Below, in pieces: positions 18,168 to 27,300 of a stretch of 64,000 bases of DNA. How positions within the stretch are numbered: the first letter of the stretch is position 1; each line of letters opens with the position of its first letter. A model generated the notes under the pieces. That model saw only the letters and a program-made list of their open reading frames with translations, ran no database searches and was not told where the DNA came from. Position numbers and translations under genes: made by a program. Source of the stretch: Butyrivibrio proteoclasticus B316 (GTDB lineage: Bacteria; Bacillota; Clostridia; Lachnospirales; Lachnospiraceae); contig NC_014387.1 of the NCBI RefSeq assembly GCF_000145035.1, positions 2,036,001-2,100,000 of the forward strand. The letters are read 5' to 3'.

Positions 18168-18932
18168 TTATGCAAAAATCGCCATTGACTTCTGCTGCTC
18201 ATCCTCCTGACGCTGTTTCTGAAGAATTGCCTGATAAGAATCCAGTGCCTGTTTGGTCTTAAGTTCTTCAAGAGCCTTAGTCACTTTTTCTTCTTCCTTG
18301 TCCATCTGGTAACCATTAAGTTCCATAGCTGCGTGTGAATTGTATGTAAGAGCACTCTCTACGCCATTTGTCTGCGCTCCGGTTTCAGCTCTCTGACTTG
18401 AAACCTTCTCTATGGCTTTATCGATAACACTCATATCAAAATTACCGGTAACATCATACTCCGAGATTCCAAGTGCATCAGTTGTCGCATTATGTGTTGC
18501 AACAGATTCAGTTGATCCGTTACCATCCGAAGCTACCTTTAATGAACCATCATTATTTGTCAGATTCTTTTCATTATAAGTAGTACTCTCAGCTAAATCA
18601 TTAATACCCTTTAAATATTCCTTGATCTGGGTCTGTATACTCTCTTTATCATCCTGTGAAAGAGTTCCATTCATAGCCTTAACTGATAATTCTTTGATTG
18701 ACTGAAGATAATCTTCAACACCAGATAAAGCTCCATCCTGAATATTAAGTGCCGATTTTGCTGAAGTAAGATTTTCAGATCCTGCATCAAGTCCATTTAC
18801 CTGTGATTTGGTTTTTTCCTGAATTGCAAGACCTGACGCGTCCTCTGACGCTTTGTTAATAGTACCGCCACTTGCTATAGAAGAATATGCGGAATAATCC
18901 TGATATCCGCCTATGGAAGATACACCACTCAT
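18168..18932 (-). CDS. Flagellin-domain protein lacking the canonical N-terminus
   Basis: 254 residues; AGGAGGTC precedes the ATG. Residues about 25-125 match the flagellin N-terminal D1 region (INKASEDASGLAIQEK, then DGALSGVEDYLQSIKELSV and TTYNEKNL). A shorter C-terminal flagellin helix follows (SSQRAETGAQTNGVESAL). The first about 20 residues that normally form the D0 helix (MRINHNIAA-type) are replaced by MSGVSSIGGYQDYSAYSS. The end is a charged, Gln/Lys/Glu-rich helix (KQRQEDEQQ) rather than the usual LLQ motif. No other flagellar gene is in the window. It may be a non-polymerising paralogue, cap or capping-competitor; function unknown. Confidence 0.75.
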   Translation of the reverse strand: MSGVSSIGGYQDYSAYSSIASGGTINKASEDASGLAIQEKTKSQVNGLDAGSENLTSAKSALNIQDGALSGVEDYLQSIKELSVKAMNGTLSQDDKESIQTQIKEYLKGINDLAESTTYNEKNLTNNDGSLKVASDGNGSTESVATHNATTDALGISEYDVTGNFDMSVIDKAIEKVSSQRAETGAQTNGVESALTYNSHAAMELNGYQMDKEEEKVTKALEELKTKQALDSYQAILQKQRQEDEQQKSMAIFA

Positions 18933-19203
18933 AAAGACCTCCTAGATTTTTGCATCCCTGCAATAACCAATCATCCATGTACCATGCTTCCCTGCAAATA
19001 ACCTAAACAGCCTCCATGCTATTTCTTGTTAAGCTCATCCTAGCACTGTATCCTCCAAAATATTATTAAATATGTATTAAATCAGGCCTTTAGTGGAGTT
19101 CAATTTCAATATCACAGACATATTATTGTAATAATTATTCAATTTTCAGTATTGGTAAAAGAATTTTATACATTTCACATTTTATAATAATTTTCTTCAC
19201 TTT
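18933..19203. other. Leader of the flagellin-like gene; no further gene seen
   Basis: Long AT-rich leader without coding capacity. On the minus strand two similar segments, TTATTTGCAGGGAAGCATG and TTATTGCAGGGATGCAAA, occur close to the ribosome-binding site. No sigma-D type (TAAA-N15-GCCGATAA) promoter was found. Confidence 0.4.
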
Positions 19204-19230
19204 TTGAACACAATTAGGGTTTAGTATAAT
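19204..19230 (+). promoter_or_regulatory. Promoter-like pair for a candidate small RNA
   Basis: TTGAAC (19204-19209) and a perfect TATAAT (19225-19230), spacer 15 bp, directly upstream of a structured non-coding stretch that ends in a terminator. Confidence 0.45.
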
Positions 19231-19236
19231 AACCAA

Positions 19237-19337
19237 GTTAGTGATGCAGCTCGGTTCACGAATCAAATCGGAACCAAATCACTATCTCCCCCTCATAAGA
19301 AAATCGCAGGCACTCACGTCCCCCCGTGGGTGTTTTT
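19237..19337 (+). ncRNA. Candidate small RNA with C-rich loop (about 100 nt)
   Basis: Starts 7 nt after a TATAAT box. First hairpin: TAGTGAT (19239-19245) pairs with ATCACTA (19278-19284), with an inner GGTTC/GAACC stem. A single-stranded stretch TCTCCCCCTC (19285-19294), complementary to Shine-Dalgarno sequences, follows. Then a terminator hairpin CACTCACG / CGTGGGTG (19311-19332) and TTTTT. This order (promoter, stem, anti-SD linker, intrinsic terminator) is that of Firmicutes regulatory RNAs such as RsaE/RoxS, though no sequence homology is claimed. No open reading frame of note. Confidence 0.5.
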
Positions 19338-19344
19338 GCGTTAT

Positions 19345-19373
19345 ACAAAAAAGAATGTCGCTCGCGACACTCT
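19345..19373 (-). terminator. Terminator of the small membrane protein gene
   Basis: Minus-strand AGAGTGTCG-CGAG-CGACATTCT stem followed by TTTTTTG; 33 bp past the stop at 19406. Confidence 0.8.
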
Positions 19374-19405
19374 TTCTCCGATACGCGGATGCTTTAGCAT
19401 CATTT

Positions 19406-19864
19406 TCATCTTACGCGGAAAAAATAATCACTCCCCGTACTTTCCATACATCTCTGCAAGTTTGGCAATTTCTTCTGGAGTAAGATCTCGGCAGCATATC
19501 TCATAAGGCCATCTTTGTCGCCTTCAGAAACATACCCCATAACCTCTGTCACAGATTCAGCATCCATATGGTTCTCAACTATCTCGGTAACAACTTCCTT
19601 ATCTTCTTCGGACATATTTTCAAGGATCTGCGCGACCTGAGAATCTTCACCTGCAACCTTGACAGCATTTTCAGTAAGAATATCTACAGTTTTCTCAGCA
19701 GCAGCTTTTTTAACAGAACCTTTTAACATAGGAAGTGCAAAATTTATGAACAATAAAACGACCACTCCCAGAATCACAAGCGACATCATAAGCCTTCCAA
19801 ATCTGCTGTTTTTCTGCCCCTTTGCGCCATTTTTATATGCTTTATTTCGATTATTTTTTGACAT
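19406..19864 (-). CDS. Small single-pass membrane protein, probable 3' frameshift
   Basis: 152 codons in the open frame. Basic cytoplasmic start (MSKNNRNKAYKNGAKG), one membrane helix (LMMSLVILGVVVLLFINFAL, about 25-45), then an acidic extracytoplasmic helical part. After YAAEI (about 19490) the frame reads an unlikely LLQKKLPNLQRCMES. Shifting back by one base gives DLTPEEIAKLAEMYGKYGE and a stop at 19428, which looks like the genuine ending. A one-base deletion or sequencing error is therefore likely. Function not recognised. Two candidate small RNAs flank it. Confidence 0.65.
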   Translation of the reverse strand: MSKNNRNKAYKNGAKGQKNSRFGRLMMSLVILGVVVLLFINFALPMLKGSVKKAAAEKTVDILTENAVKVAGEDSQVAQILENMSEEDKEVVTEIVENHMDAESVTEVMGYVSEGDKDGLMRYAAEILLQKKLPNLQRCMESTGSDYFFRVR

Positions 19865-19961
19865 TTTTTCTTATTCTCCCATAAATTATTTAGAATAGGT
19901 CATACTTCTTTTAGAGTTCAGTCACAATTTGGCAACAGTTAGATTGTAATATATACCTATC

Positions 19962-20076
19962 AGAAGGATATACCTTCTGAACCCCCAACAATACTTTTTT
20001 TCATACACGGGTTGTCTGGTTCCCCACTAGGCAACCCCTCCTCCCAAAAATATACCACCCATTAAGGGTGGTTTTC
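19962..20076 (+). ncRNA. Second candidate small RNA with CTCCTCC linker
   Basis: A series of structures on the plus strand without coding capacity: hairpin CAGAAGG/CCTTCTG (19961-19979), hairpin GGGTTGTCT/AGGCAACCC (20009-20037), an unpaired CTCCTCCC (20038-20045) that perfectly complements Shine-Dalgarno sequences, then ACCACCC/GGGTGGT (20054-20072) and TTTTC. A weak TTGGCA / TATATA pair lies at 19929-19955. The last hairpin also serves as minus-strand terminator for the EAL gene, so the small-RNA call is tentative. Confidence 0.35.
20045..20072 (-). terminator. Terminator of the GGDEF-EAL gene
   Basis: Minus-strand ACCACCC-TTAAT-GGGTGGT followed by ATATTTTTGG, 13 bp after the stop at 20085. 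Confidence 0.75.
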
Positions 20077-20084
20077 TTATGTAT

Positions 20085-22121
20085 TCACTGTTCTATCTTT
20101 CCATCATATCCCTCAAAGGTCTCAATATCAACCGGTTTAGAAAAATAGTATCCCTGGAAAAGATTACAACCCATCTTACATAGCATCTGTAGCTGTTCTT
20201 TGGTCTCGACGCCTTCAGCTATGACGACCATATCAAGACTCTGGGCCATATTAATAATATGCTCCAGAATAATCTCAGCTCTTCTGTGATCTTTGGAAGT
20301 AGGAAGAAACTTCATATCTATCTTAAGAACATCTACAACAAAATCCTTGAGCAGATTAAGTGACGAATATCCCGATCCAAAATCATCTATTTCTACAAGA
20401 AAGCCCTTCTTTCTAAGATGATCCATATGCTCGATACAATTACCAATATTAGAAGCAACTGCTGTTTCTGTTATCTCAAGATTCAGTTTTCCCGGATCGA
20501 TCTGATACTTATCTGCAAGCTCGCTAAATACAACTTCAATATCAAGAAATTGAAGATCCTTAGGAGAAATATTAACTGAAATCCTGTACTTTTCCTTATC
20601 TGTGCCTTTCCATAAAGACAATTGTCTCGCAGCAAGCTCCCAAACATATCTGTCCATCTTGTAGATCAGATTGGCATTCTCCAGAACACCGATAAACATT
20701 CCCGGAGGAATAATACCTCTCTCAGGATGAATCCATCTGGCAAGAGCCTCTCCGCCTGATAGTTTTCCATTTTTGTCTACCTGCGGCTGCAGGAAGATAT
20801 GAAACTGTCCTTCATCAAGCGCAGCGTGAAAACTATTTATGATTTCATTTTCACGCAAAGTATTACTGAGCATTTCATCGTCGTAGAAGGCAATTGTCAG
20901 CTCTTTTCCATCCGGTATGGATTCCATGGCCATTCTGGCCTTATCGAGCATTTCATAAATGTGTTCACGCACATTAGCTATCTGATAAACGCCAATCTGA
21001 AACTCAAGCCTATATATACTGCTGTCCAAAAGAGACGCAACATTTCTGACCGCCTCTACAAACTCTTCCTGGATAAAGTTTTTCTTTTTCATGAAAAGAA
21101 CAAACTCATCCGAATGAGTTCTTCCATATATTTCACCCTTTACGCACCACTGCTCAAGATTTCTTGCTATGCTCTTTAGCACCTCATCTCCTTTTTCCAT
21201 GCCAAAAAGCTGATTGATAAGCTTAAATTTCCGAATATTAGAGCACATTATGTAGTACTCTTCATCCGGGTTATCGGTAATCGCAGCTCTAACTGACTTA
21301 TAGAAGCCTTCCTGATTATATATACCCGTAAGAGCATCATGCGTTTCCCTGAACTTGACGCCGCCGGTATTAAGAGCTTCATCAGTAATATTCATGACAG
21401 CTATACAAGAGCCCAGTATTCCATTACCATGCTCGGTAGTTGCAACCATCTGGTGAACTTCATAAAGATATTCAGAGCCTTCATAAGAATAGTACTGACT
21501 CCAGACTCCAGAAGTATTCCTGATATACTGATCTATCAGCCAGTCCTTAATGAACTCCTGCATTTTGCTGAGCTCATTTGGAATATGAAACATTTTAAAA
21601 GCCTGTTTATTGGAATATATGCAATTTCCAGCCTCGTCAAAACAAATAAGACCTATCTCAGAATCAAGAAGGGACAGGGAAATAATCTCATCACTTACCC
21701 TTTTATTTCCAACAATGCTCACATAAAGAGCATCTTCGTTATTACCGGTCACTGCAAGAATCTCGTTTTCACGTGATCCGGAAGCTTTTTTACCATAGCT
21801 TACAAGTTCAATACAATATGAATTATTTCTGATCCCATTTTTCTCGGTTGGAACAGGAAGCGAGATCACATGGCATTCCACACCATCTCTAACCTCATTT
21901 TTTTCCTGAACTCTGTTTCTGATCGTTGCCTGATAGCTCGTGCAATTAGTACATCTCTCGCACTTTCCCCAGGTGGTATAGCACTTTTCCCCCTCAAGTG
22001 CTCCTTCCGCAGGATCAGCCTTGACCACATGACATGATGCAGGTTCAACCAGTCGTACAACATCGTACATCCCCTGCATGACCTTTATGTAATTCCTAAG
22101 TTCCTCAACGGTAATTCCCAT
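20085..22121 (-). CDS. PAS-GGDEF-EAL protein, likely c-di-GMP phosphodiesterase
   Basis: 678 residues. The N-terminus has a cysteine cluster (C at SCHVV, then CYTTWGKCERCTNC) that could bind metal or a cofactor. A PAS-like region follows (GLICFDEAGNCIYSNKQAF). The GGDEF domain (about 265-415) reads GRTHSDEF at its active loop, so cyclase activity is probably lost. The EAL domain (about 430-670) keeps GEALARW, NISPKDL, LEITETAV, IDDFGSGYSS, LKIDMKFL, EGVET and QGYYFSKP, so cyclic-di-GMP hydrolysis should be intact. It is a cytoplasmic sensor-phosphodiesterase with no membrane helix. The ribosome-binding site is weak (GGATT), so the exact start is less certain. Confidence 0.92.
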   Translation of the reverse strand: MGITVEELRNYIKVMQGMYDVVRLVEPASCHVVKADPAEGALEGEKCYTTWGKCERCTNCTSYQATIRNRVQEKNEVRDGVECHVISLPVPTEKNGIRNNSYCIELVSYGKKASGSRENEILAVTGNNEDALYVSIVGNKRVSDEIISLSLLDSEIGLICFDEAGNCIYSNKQAFKMFHIPNELSKMQEFIKDWLIDQYIRNTSGVWSQYYSYEGSEYLYEVHQMVATTEHGNGILGSCIAVMNITDEALNTGGVKFRETHDALTGIYNQEGFYKSVRAAITDNPDEEYYIMCSNIRKFKLINQLFGMEKGDEVLKSIARNLEQWCVKGEIYGRTHSDEFVLFMKKKNFIQEEFVEAVRNVASLLDSSIYRLEFQIGVYQIANVREHIYEMLDKARMAMESIPDGKELTIAFYDDEMLSNTLRENEIINSFHAALDEGQFHIFLQPQVDKNGKLSGGEALARWIHPERGIIPPGMFIGVLENANLIYKMDRYVWELAARQLSLWKGTDKEKYRISVNISPKDLQFLDIEVVFSELADKYQIDPGKLNLEITETAVASNIGNCIEHMDHLRKKGFLVEIDDFGSGYSSLNLLKDFVVDVLKIDMKFLPTSKDHRRAEIILEHIINMAQSLDMVVIAEGVETKEQLQMLCKMGCNLFQGYYFSKPVDIETFEGYDGKIEQ

Positions 22122-22404
22122 AGAAAATCCAATCCGTAAAAAGAATTAGCTCAAAGACAATAGTTCCTCATTTATTATTCTATTATGTTTTACTTACAAC
22201 AAATTAAAAAGTTTTATAAACTTTTAGGTTATTTTAAGGTTAAAAAGATATAGTTTTTTCAGAAAGGACAAACACTTTCATAACAACTTTTTTACACCAG
22301 CCGGAGTAGACCCTCATACTACTCCGGCACTCCCTATTAATACAGAAAAATACAAAAAATCGCCAAGTTTTCTCCCTGGCATTAGTCCATAAATGCATGA
22401 GCCA
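22122..22404. other. Divergent intergenic region with a perfect 10-bp hairpin
   Basis: AT-rich spacer between the EAL gene and the HerA-like gene. It has a perfect GC-rich inverted repeat, GCCGGAGTAG (22300-22309) and CTACTCCGGC (22319-22328), with a 9-bp loop. No U-run follows on either strand, and no gene ends here, so it is not an ordinary terminator. Confidence 0.5.
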
Positions 22405-22413
22405 TGCTATAAT
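22405..22413 (+). promoter_or_regulatory. Extended -10 promoter of the HerA-like gene
   Basis: TGCTATAAT at 22405-22413 is a perfect extended -10 box. No good -35 is seen. The leader contains a small GCCG/CGGC hairpin just before the ribosome-binding site. Confidence 0.6.
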
Positions 22414-22460
22414 TGACACTAGAGTGTTAGCCGTTTTTAGCGGCGGAATGGAGAAAGGGT

Positions 22461-24038
22461 ATGTATAAAGACGGGAAAATATGGGTAGCTAACAATGATA
22501 ATGGGGAAAATGTATTTCTTTTGCCTAAAATGGCTAATAGGCACGGGCTTATAGCGGGTGCTACAGGAACCGGTAAAACAGTCACCCTGAAGGTCCTTGC
22601 AGAATCTTTCAGTGACATGGGAGTACCGGTATTCTTAGCTGACGTCAAGGGCGATCTGTCCGGAATGGTGCTTGAGGGCACAGATTCAGAGGATATGCAA
22701 AAGAGAATTCAGAAATTCGGTCTTGATCAGGCAGGCTTTAAATATCAGAAATATCCTGCTACTTTCTGGGATGTTTTTGGCGAAAAAGGTATTCCGCTTC
22801 GCACTACTGTCTCAGAGATGGGACCACTTCTTTTATCAAGGATACTAGGTCTTAACGACCTTCAGAGCAATATCTTGTCTATTGCTTTCAAAATTGCAGA
22901 TGACAATGAGCTTCTTTTAGTTGATACCAAGGATTTAAAAGCTATTCTCAACTATATTTCCGAGAATAACAAAGAGCTTGCTGCTGATTATGGCAACATA
23001 TCCAAAGTAAGTATTTCAGCAATTGTCCGAGCTATAGTAGCTCTGGAAATTGCAGGCGGTGACAAATTCTTTTTCGAGCCTGCGCTTAATATCAAAGACT
23101 GGTTTACTATAGGCGAAGGCGGCAAGGGAATGATCAACATTCTCGACAGCACAAGCCTTATAAATAACGGTCAGCTGTATGCGACCTTCCTTTTATGGAT
23201 GATGTCTGAACTGTTTGAGACACTTCCTGAAGTTGGCGATCTTGATAAACCCAAGATGGTATTTTTCTTTGACGAAGCCCATCTGTTATTTGACGATGCT
23301 CCCAAGCTTCTTATGGACAAGATTGAGCAGGTTGTTAAGCTCATCAGATCCAAGGGCGTCGGCATCTACTTTGTAACTCAGAATCCAAGAGATATTCCTG
23401 ATGGTGTTCTGGCTCAGCTCGGTAACAAGATCCAGCACGCACTTCACGCTTATACCCCTTCCGATATGAAAGCAGTTAAGGCCGCTGCTGATTCATTTAG
23501 AGAAAATCCGGCTTTTAAGACTGCCGATATTATTCAGGAACTGGGCGTCGGTGAAGCTGTAGTTTCATTTCTGTCCGAAGACGGAACCCCAACAGTCGTT
23601 GAAAGAGTAAAAATTCTCCCACCACAGAGTCTGATGGGAGCTATAGATTCCTCTGTCAGAGAAAAAGAAATCAAACAGAATGTACTATATAGCAAGTACT
23701 ATGAGCCAGAAGACCCTGATTCAGCTTATGAATTCCTGGAAAGAAAGGGACTGGCTGATGCAGAAGCTGCCGCTAAATTAAAGGCTGAGCAGGAAGCTCT
23801 TAAGGCAAAAGAAAAAGAAGAAGCCGCTGCTGCTAAGGCTAAAGAAAAGGCAGAAGCCGCCGAAGCCAAAAAGAAAAAGCAGGCTGCTAAATCAGTTGGT
23901 AATGCAGTTGCAGGAACAGTCGGACGAGAAGTCGGCAAGTCTCTTGGCGGTAAGTTTGGTAAGTTCGGCAAGACCCTTGGCGGAAATCTCGGTGCAAGCC
24001 TTGGAAGGGGCATCCTCTCAACATTCTTCAAGTCCTGA
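22461..24038 (+). CDS. HerA-like helicase/ATPase (DUF853 family)
   Basis: 525 residues; GAGAAAGGG precedes the ATG. Walker A GATGTGKT is at 33-40, Walker B is MVFFFDEAHLLF, and a sensor-like YFVTQNP follows: the HerA/FtsK-type core of DUF853 proteins. The C-terminus adds an Ala/Lys/Glu coiled coil (about 420-470) and a Gly/Lys-rich tail (GGKFGKFGKTLGGNLG). DUF853 proteins are hexameric DNA-translocase-like ATPases of poorly known role. No NurA-like nuclease partner is adjacent. One of the few plus-strand genes, transcribed alone. Confidence 0.9.
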   Translation: MYKDGKIWVANNDNGENVFLLPKMANRHGLIAGATGTGKTVTLKVLAESFSDMGVPVFLADVKGDLSGMVLEGTDSEDMQKRIQKFGLDQAGFKYQKYPATFWDVFGEKGIPLRTTVSEMGPLLLSRILGLNDLQSNILSIAFKIADDNELLLVDTKDLKAILNYISENNKELAADYGNISKVSISAIVRAIVALEIAGGDKFFFEPALNIKDWFTIGEGGKGMINILDSTSLINNGQLYATFLLWMMSELFETLPEVGDLDKPKMVFFFDEAHLLFDDAPKLLMDKIEQVVKLIRSKGVGIYFVTQNPRDIPDGVLAQLGNKIQHALHAYTPSDMKAVKAAADSFRENPAFKTADIIQELGVGEAVVSFLSEDGTPTVVERVKILPPQSLMGAIDSSVREKEIKQNVLYSKYYEPEDPDSAYEFLERKGLADAEAAAKLKAEQEALKAKEKEEAAAAKAKEKAEAAEAKKKKQAAKSVGNAVAGTVGREVGKSLGGKFGKFGKTLGGNLGASLGRGILSTFFKS

Positions 24039-24155
24039 TAATAGAAGAATCAATTTATATGCAATAATACTCAATTCTCGGACGACCAATCTTATTAACA
24101 TTCTTCAGAGCTTGACAGAGTTTATTATCTTTGTATGAAGTACATTTTAGAATAA

Positions 24156-24357
24156 TAGCTAAAAAAATAATAAATCAGCGAATCATTCGCAGGAGCTGAT
24201 GATTACTGAAACGATAAAATAGAGATATCATTTCCGTTTTGGGACAATTGTTTGAGATGCGTAGCATCGAGTACTTTGTCCCAGGAAAATGATATCTCTA
24301 TTTTGAGTTACAAGTAATCACAGCAACGAGAAGTGAGCTGATTCATTATTTTAGCTA
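24156..24357. repeat. 202-bp imperfect palindrome, MITE-like
   Basis: The outer ends TAGCTAAAA and TTTTAGCTA are perfect complements. The two halves pair almost throughout: ATAAT, AATCAGC/GCTGATT, GATTACT/AGTAATC, AAAATAGAGATATCATTT with its complement, TGGGACAA/TTGTCCCA and ATGC/GCAT at the centre. It fills the gap between the convergent HerA-like gene and carB. Its size and structure fit a miniature inverted-repeat transposable element; it could also act as a bidirectional terminator. No transposase is in the window. Confidence 0.7.
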
Positions 24358-24361
24358 TAGC

Positions 24362-27300
24362 TTATAACTTGTCGTGATATTCCTGAAGAGAATTGATATG
24401 GCCACAGCCCTTCTCTTTCACCTCATGAATGCCCTCTGCCGCAGCCTTACCTGCAGCAACAGTTGTAATGTATGGTATGCGGGCTTTGATCGCATCGCGG
24501 CGAAGATATCCGTCATCATGCTCAGCTCCACGGCCAATCGGTGTGTTTATGATAAGCTGAACCTCACCATTCTTGATAATGTCTTCTACATTAGGACGTC
24601 CGCCCTCGTAATTCTTCATTATCTTAGTAGCTTCAATTCCAGCCTCTGTAATAAGATCATAGGTCTTACCGGTTGCATAAATCTTAAAGCCGTCTTTTGC
24701 AAAGCTCTTTGCAAGGCAGGCAGCGTGCGGTTTGTCCTCCTGATTAAGTGAGATAAGAACAGCTCCTTCAAGAGGAAGTCCCATTCCAGCAGCCTCTTCT
24801 GCCTTGAAGAAGGCTTCTCCGGGAGTTTTGGCAAGTCCGAGTACTTCTCCAGTTGATCTCATCTCAGGTCCCAGAACCGGATCAACTTCAGGGAACATAT
24901 TAAATGGGAACACTGCCTCTTTTACCCCATAATAAGGAGGTTCAGCATCCTTCTTAGTAGCAATTAGTTCCGGCACAGGTGATTTACGGCCTGTAAGCTC
25001 TGCAGTAATAATATCTGTAGCAAGAGGAACCATCCTGATTCCGCAAACCTTGGATACAAGCGGAACTGTTCTGGACGCTCTTGGATTAGCCTCAAGAACA
25101 TAAACAGTATCATCCTCAATCGCATACTGCATATTCATAAGTCCCACGACATTCATCTCAACAGCTATCTTTCTGGTGTACTCTTCGATAGTCTTAAGAT
25201 GCTTGTCTGAAATATGCTTGGATGGGATTATGCATGCAGAGTCTCCTGAATGAATACCTGCAAGTTCAATATGCTCCATAACCGCAGGTACAAAAGCATG
25301 CTCTCCATCACTTATAGCGTCAGCCTCACATTCAAGCGCATTATGAAGGAATCTGTCAATGAGGATAGGTCTGTCAGGCGTTACACCAACAGCAGCTCTC
25401 ATGTATTCTTCCATCTGCTCTTTGCTTCTGACAATTTCCATTCCTCGTCCGCCAAGAACAAATGAAGGTCGAACCATTACAGGATATCCGATGCGTGCCG
25501 CTATTTCTTTGGCTTCCTCAACATCAGATGCCATTCCTGCCTCTGCCATAGGAATTCCAAGCTTCTCCATCATCATGCGGAACTGGTCTCTGTCCTCTGC
25601 AAGGTCAATAACTTCAGGGGTTGTACCAAGAATATTAACGCCCTCTTCCTTGAGCTTGGCAGCAAGATTAAGTGGTGTCTGACCACCAAACTGAGCAATT
25701 ACGCCAAGTGGCTGCTCCTTGCGGTATATCTGCAGAACATCCTCAAGTGTAAGAGGCTCAAAGTAGAGCTTGTCTGAAGTATCATAATCAGTAGAAACAG
25801 TCTCAGGGTTACAGTTGACAATGATTGTCTCAAAGCCGAGCTTTTTAAGCGCCATAGCAGCATGAACGCAGCAATAGTCAAACTCAATTCCCTGACCGAT
25901 TCTGTTAGGGCCGCCGCCAAGGATCATGATCTTCTTGTTCTCACCTGTGGAAAGCTTCATAGGATGCTCTAAAGCGCTCTCATCCTGATATGTTGAGTAG
26001 TAGTAAGCACTGCCATCTGTGCCATATACATGGACACCATCCCAGGCTTCATTAAGTCCAAAGCCCATTCTGGTGTTTCTGATATCATCTTCGGAAACTC
26101 CCAAGAGCTTTGATAAGTACTTATCCGAAAAGCCATCTTTTTTGGCTTTAATCAGGGCTTCCTTAGCCGGAACGCTTCCCTTTGACTCTGTTAAAAGAGC
26201 TTTCTCTTCTTCAACAAGCTCTTTTATCTCATTAAGGAAATAATGCTTAACCTTGGTTATATTAAAGATTTCTTCTACGGTAACTCCCTTTTTAATTGCC
26301 TCATATATGAGGAAGTATCTTTCAGATGAAGCGTCCTTTAATAATCTAAGAAGTTCTTCCCTGGACATTTTCTCAAACTTTTCAATACATCCAAGTCCAT
26401 AGCGGTCTTTTTCAAGGGACCTGATTGCCTTCTGGAAAGCCTCTTTGAAGTTCTTACCGATACTCATAACTTCTCCAACCGCTCTCATCTGTGTACCGAG
26501 CTTATCTTCTACTCCCCTGAACTTCTCAAAAGCCCAGCGTGCAAACTTAACAACAACATAATCGCCATTAGGAACATATTTATCAAGGGTTCCAAATTTA
26601 GAATCAGGGAGTTCTGAAAGAGTAAGTCCTGTAGCAAGCTTGGCTGAAACAAGTGCAATCGGAAACCCTGTAGCCTTGCTGGCAAGAGCTGAAGAACGTG
26701 AGGTTCTTGGGTTAATCTCTATTACGATAACTCTTCCGCTTACAGGATCATGCGCAAATTGTACGTTAGTTCCACCAATAACGCCGATGTGCTCTACAAT
26801 TTTATATGCCTGACGCTGGAGCTCTTTTTGCAGGTCTTCTGAAATAGTGAGCATAGGAGCTGTACAGAAGGAATCACCTGTATGAACGCCTACAGGATCA
26901 ACATTCTCAATAAAGCATACCGTGATCATGTTGTTGTCCTTGTCACGAACAACTTCAAGTTCAAGCTCTTCCCAGCCAAGAATTGACTCCTCAACAAGAA
27001 CCTGATGAATAATAGATGCCTGAAGGCCACGTGCGCAAACTGTCTGAAGCTCTTCCTTGTTATATACAAGTCCGCCACCGGCGCCGCCCATTGTATAGGC
27101 AGGACGAAGCACTACAGGATATCCAAGTTCATCAGCTTCGGCAAGAGCCTCTTCTATACTGTAACAAGCCTTGGAACGAGCCATTTCGATACCAAGCATA
27201 TCCATTGTCTTTTTAAATTCTGTTCTGTCCTCGCCACGCTCAATAGCGTCAACTTGAACACCAATAACTTTTACGTTGAATTTGTCGAGAATTCCGGCCT

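Noticed and set aside
18933..19203. Cyclic-di-GMP riboswitch upstream of the flagellin-like gene
   Set aside because: No GEMM-type conserved core or tetraloop-receptor sequence could be found in the leader.
19406..19500. Programmed -1 ribosomal frameshift
   Set aside because: No X-XXY-YYZ slippery heptamer and no downstream pseudoknot are visible. A one-base deletion explains it better.
22461..24038. HerA-type ATPase as part of a HerA-DUF4297/SIR2 defence system
   Set aside because: No nuclease or SIR2 gene is adjacent. The protein matches the housekeeping-like DUF853 type and stands alone.
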